Source of the DNA: Methylibium rhizosphaerae
Lineage (GTDB): Bacteria; Pseudomonadota; Gammaproteobacteria; Burkholderiales; Burkholderiaceae_C
Direction of reading: 5' to 3'
Assembly (NCBI RefSeq): GCF_006386545.1
Contig: NZ_SWAR01000023.1
Coordinates: 62,001-126,000 of the forward strand
Length of the DNA stretch: 64,000 bases
The notes under the pieces were generated by a model, which was not told the origin of the DNA, did not search any database, and was given only the letters and a program-made list of their open reading frames with translations. Every line of letters starts with the position of its first letter. Positions within the stretch are counted from its first letter, which is position 1. This document shows, one piece after another, positions 61,876 through 64,000 of this stretch. A program made the position numbers and the translations under genes.

Positions 61876-62476
61876 AGGCCGCGGTGCCGATCAGCAGCAC
61901 GGCCACCACCCGCAGCATCAGCCGCTGCGATCCGGCGTCCGATTCCAGCCAGCGACGGCTGCGTGCCGCCAGCAGGGCGAGCGAACCGTAGACGCCGGCC
62001 TGGGTGGCGGCGGTGATGACGGCGAGCGCTGCCGCCTGCCACCATACCGAGCCGCGCTCGGGGTGCACGAACTGCGGCACCACCGCCAGCGTGAACAGGT
62101 AGGCCTTCGGATTGAGCAGGCTGGTCAGCATGGCCCCGCGGAACGCGCTGGCCGGCGATGCCTGCGCCGGCGAGCCCAGCTCCAGCGCACCGGCCGGAGC
62201 GCGCCACAGGCTGACGCCGATCCAGGCCACGTACAGGGCACCGGCCAGCAGCATGAAGGTGAAGAGCCCGGGCACGAGCTGCAGCACCAGCGCCACGCCG
62301 AGCACGCCCATCGCCATGTGGCACAGGCCGCCGGCCATCGTGCCCACCACCGCGGCCATGCCGGCGCGCCGCCCGCCGGCGAGCGTGTTGCCCAGCACGA
62401 AGGCCATGTCCATGCCGGGCAGCACGATGATGCCGAACACCAGCGCAAAGTAGACGGCCAGTTCGCCTGCCTGCAT
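61850..62476 (-). CDS. LysE family amino-acid exporter
   Basis: A 208-residue membrane protein with six predicted helices and LysE/RhtB-family features: VLPGMDMAFVLGNTLAGGRRAG near residues 18-39 and LLNPKAYLFTLAVVPQF mid-protein. The family exports amino acids or derivatives. It diverges from the WYL regulator gene over 90 bp containing a strong inverted repeat, so control by that regulator is probable. The 3' end overlaps the ligase gene by 26 bp. Confidence 0.92.
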   Translation of the reverse strand: MQAGELAVYFALVFGIIVLPGMDMAFVLGNTLAGGRRAGMAAVVGTMAGGLCHMAMGVLGVALVLQLVPGLFTFMLLAGALYVAWIGVSLWRAPAGALELGSPAQASPASAFRGAMLTSLLNPKAYLFTLAVVPQFVHPERGSVWWQAAALAVITAATQAGVYGSLALLAARSRRWLESDAGSQRLMLRVVAVLLIGTAAFTAWQGLQ

Positions 62477-62521
62477 GGGTCACCTCGAAACGTTCAGTGG
62501 AGAGGGTTCGCAGCGTAGGAC

Positions 62522-62550
62522 CGATATAGGGCGGATCGAGTCCTATATCG
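62522..62550. promoter_or_regulatory. Inverted repeat operator between lysE-type and WYL genes
   Basis: Perfect 9-bp arms CGATATAGG (62522-62530) and CCTATATCG (62542-62550) separated by 11 bp, so arm centres are 20 bp or two helical turns apart. It is the AT-richest spot locally, 46 bp from the LysE start and 17 bp from the regulator start, well placed to control both. Confidence 0.75.
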
Positions 62551-62566
62551 AACTAGACTGCGACGC

Positions 62567-63526
62567 ATGGCTGCCACCCCGACCACCCGCGTCCTTGCCG
62601 TGCTGGAGCTGCTCCAGGCGCGCGGCACGGTCGAGGGTGCGCTGCTGGCCGAACGGCTGCAGGTGGACCGGCGCACCGTGCGGCGCTACATCGCCGCGCT
62701 CGCCGGGCTGGGCATCCCCATCGAGGCGGAGCGCGGCCGCTACGGCGGCTACCGGCTGATGCCGGGCTTCCGCCTGCCGCCGCTGATGTTCACCGACGAC
62801 GAGGCGCTCGCGCTCACCATCGGCCTCGCCGCCGCGCGCCATCTGGGCCTGGCCGAAGCCGCGCCGGCGGTGGCCAGCGCGCAGTCCAAGCTCGAACGGG
62901 TCACGCCCCCGGCCCTCAAGCGCCGCATCCGCGCCGTGAGCGAGACGATCGCACTCGACCTGGCCCGCGCGCCGGCCGCCAACAACGCCGCGCTGGTGAC
63001 GCTCGGCGCCGCGGCGCTGGCGCAGCAGCGCGTGGCCCTGCGCTACCGGTCGGCGCAGCAGGAGGCCTCGTCGCGCGAGTTCGATCCCTACGGCCTGGGC
63101 TACCGCGGCGGGCGCTGGTACGCGGTGGGCCATTGCCACCTGCGCGGCGGCCTGCGCTCGTTCCGGCTCGACCGCATCGAATCGGTGGAGCCGGTGCCGG
63201 CGAGCTTCCTGCGGCCCGAAGGCTTCGATGTGCTGGCCCACCTCGCCGAGTCCCTCGCCACGCTGCCGCGTGCGTTTGCGGTGGAGGTGCTGCTGGCCGC
63301 CCCCATCGAGAAGGCCCGCGCCGAGCTGTTCGCCGCCTTCGGCGTGCTGGAGGCCTTGCCCGAAGGCGGCGTGCTGCTGCGCACCCAGGCCGACTCGCTC
63401 GACTGGGTGGCGCGCGAGCTGGCGCGCCTGCCGTTCGGCTTCGAAGTGCGCAAGCCGCGTGCGCTCAAGGACGCCATGGCGGCGCATGCGCGGCGGCTGC
63501 TTGCAGCCGCAACGGCAGCGGGGTGA
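62567..63526 (+). CDS. HTH/WYL-domain transcriptional regulator (YafY type)
   Basis: A 319-residue regulator. The N-terminal helix-turn-helix (RVLAVLELLQARGTVEGALLAE minus ends, then VDRRTVRRYIAALAGLGIPIEAERGRYGG) is the HTH_11/DeoR-like type. The WYL domain (about 135-230) contains YGLGYRGGRWYAVGHCH, where the usual WYL triplet is WYA, and RLDRIESV; a C-terminal WCX extension follows. WYL domains bind ligands such as nucleic acid fragments or small molecules. It diverges from the LysE exporter with an obvious inverted repeat between, which suggests local control and autoregulation. Confidence 0.92.
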   Translation: MAATPTTRVLAVLELLQARGTVEGALLAERLQVDRRTVRRYIAALAGLGIPIEAERGRYGGYRLMPGFRLPPLMFTDDEALALTIGLAAARHLGLAEAAPAVASAQSKLERVTPPALKRRIRAVSETIALDLARAPAANNAALVTLGAAALAQQRVALRYRSAQQEASSREFDPYGLGYRGGRWYAVGHCHLRGGLRSFRLDRIESVEPVPASFLRPEGFDVLAHLAESLATLPRAFAVEVLLAAPIEKARAELFAAFGVLEALPEGGVLLRTQADSLDWVARELARLPFGFEVRKPRALKDAMAAHARRLLAAATAAG

Positions 63527-63578
63527 AGCCTGGCCCGGCCTGTGCTACAAGACCAGCCAGGACCGACAACAACACCTC

Positions 63579-64000
63579 ATGCTGCACCTGCTGAACCTGC
63601 TGGCCGCGATTGCCCTGCTCGTGTGGGGCACGCAGATCGTGCGCACCGGCATCCTGCGGGTCTTCGGCGAGAACCTGCGTCACGTCCTGGCCAGGAGCAC
63701 CAGCAACCGGTTCTCTGCGCTGCTGGCCGGCATGGGCGTTGCGAGCCTGGTGCAGTCGGCCACCGCCACCTGCCTGATCGTGTCGTCGTTCGTCGGCAAG
63801 GGGCTGGTGGCCACCGCGGCCGCGCTGGTGGTGATGCTCGGCGCCGACGTGGGCACGGCGCTCATGGCGGTGGTGTTCTCGTTCGACCTGTCGTGGCTGT
63901 CGCCGCTGCTGCTGTTCTCGGGCGTGGTGATGTACATCTCGCGCGAGAAGACCACCGTCGGTCGCCTGGGCCGGGTGGCCATCGGCCTCGGGCTCATCAC
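63579..64000 (+). CDS. Na/Pi cotransporter family protein (3' truncated)
   Basis: The frame runs from an ATG at 63579 to the end of the window (140 residues seen, no stop). Hydrophobic helices alternate with short loops, and VQSATATCLIVSSFVGKG is the QSSS-type repeat of the NptA/PNaS sodium-dependent phosphate transporter family. ENLRHVLARSTSNRFSALLAG just before it is also typical. The full protein would probably be about 550 residues with a C-terminal PhoU-like part outside the window. Confidence 0.85.
   Translation, partial: MLHLLNLLAAIALLVWGTQIVRTGILRVFGENLRHVLARSTSNRFSALLAGMGVASLVQSATATCLIVSSFVGKGLVATAAALVVMLGADVGTALMAVVFSFDLSWLSPLLLFSGVVMYISREKTTVGRLGRVAIGLGLI

Overview
The window reads as a high-GC betaproteobacterium of the Burkholderiales (Leptothrix/Rubrivivax/Methylibium-like). 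Three things support this: strong G/C preference at third codon positions, the order fmdB - DUF502 gene - aspS - Nudix hydrolase - EEP phosphatase - PLD synthase, and a large exopolysaccharide locus whose families I recognise as the companions of exosortase A (XrtA/PEP-CTERM). No exosortase and no PEP-CTERM protein lies in the window, so the XrtA link rests on family resemblance recalled from TIGRFAM-type models. I see no rRNA, tRNA, CRISPR array or insertion sequence.

Region 1 (1-11288, + strand) is an assembly operon, mostly coupled by 4-bp ATGA overlaps. It holds two asparagine-synthase-type amidotransferases (the first cut by the window edge), three glycosyltransferases, an AlgD-like nucleotide-sugar dehydrogenase, an O-antigen ligase/polymerase and a polysaccharide deacetylase. 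Region 2 (11313-17471, - strand) has a third asparagine-synthase-like protein without the glutaminase cysteine, two XrtA-type alpha/beta hydrolases with unusual nucleophile elbows, an acyl carrier protein, a pyruvyltransferase-family protein and a GT2. Region 3 (17652-25115, +) is a CDP-sugar operon: SAF-domain dehydrogenase, glucose-1-phosphate cytidylyltransferase, PIG-L deacetylase, class III aminotransferase, CDP-glucose 4,6-dehydratase and 3,5-epimerase, ending in a GH140-like secreted lipoprotein. Region 4 (25145-30548, -) has a flippase and secreted proteins with a beta-sandwich domain and a split beta-propeller. Region 5 (31129-42036, mainly +) has acyl-decoration genes (OafA-type, two SGNH proteins, MBOAT), a TPR protein, a GNAT/FemAB-like protein, a glycosyltransferase, and an AMP-forming ligase plus PLP decarboxylase. 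Region 6 (42078-45789, -) repeats the beta-sandwich/propeller pair and adds galE.

Region 7 (45899-64000) is mostly housekeeping: ubiJ-ubiB, a sodium:solute symporter, fmdB/DUF502/aspS, a CsgG-like lipoprotein, Nudix hydrolase, EEP phosphatase, cardiolipin synthase, an MBL exonuclease and its partner ATP-dependent DNA ligase, an S9 peptidase, a LysE exporter divergent from a WYL regulator, and the start of a Na/Pi symporter.

Working model: regions 1-6 make, decorate, flip and polymerise one exopolysaccharide. The ACP, AMP-ligase and PLP decarboxylase resemble the butirosin BtrI/BtrJ/BtrK logic and could supply an ACP-bound amine or amino-acyl substituent, with the asparagine-synthase-like enzymes forming amides. 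This is inference. The other main points are the identical out-of-frame split of two paralogous propeller lipoproteins at the edge of a 123-bp perfect repeat, and the unusual enzyme set of the CDP-sugar operon.
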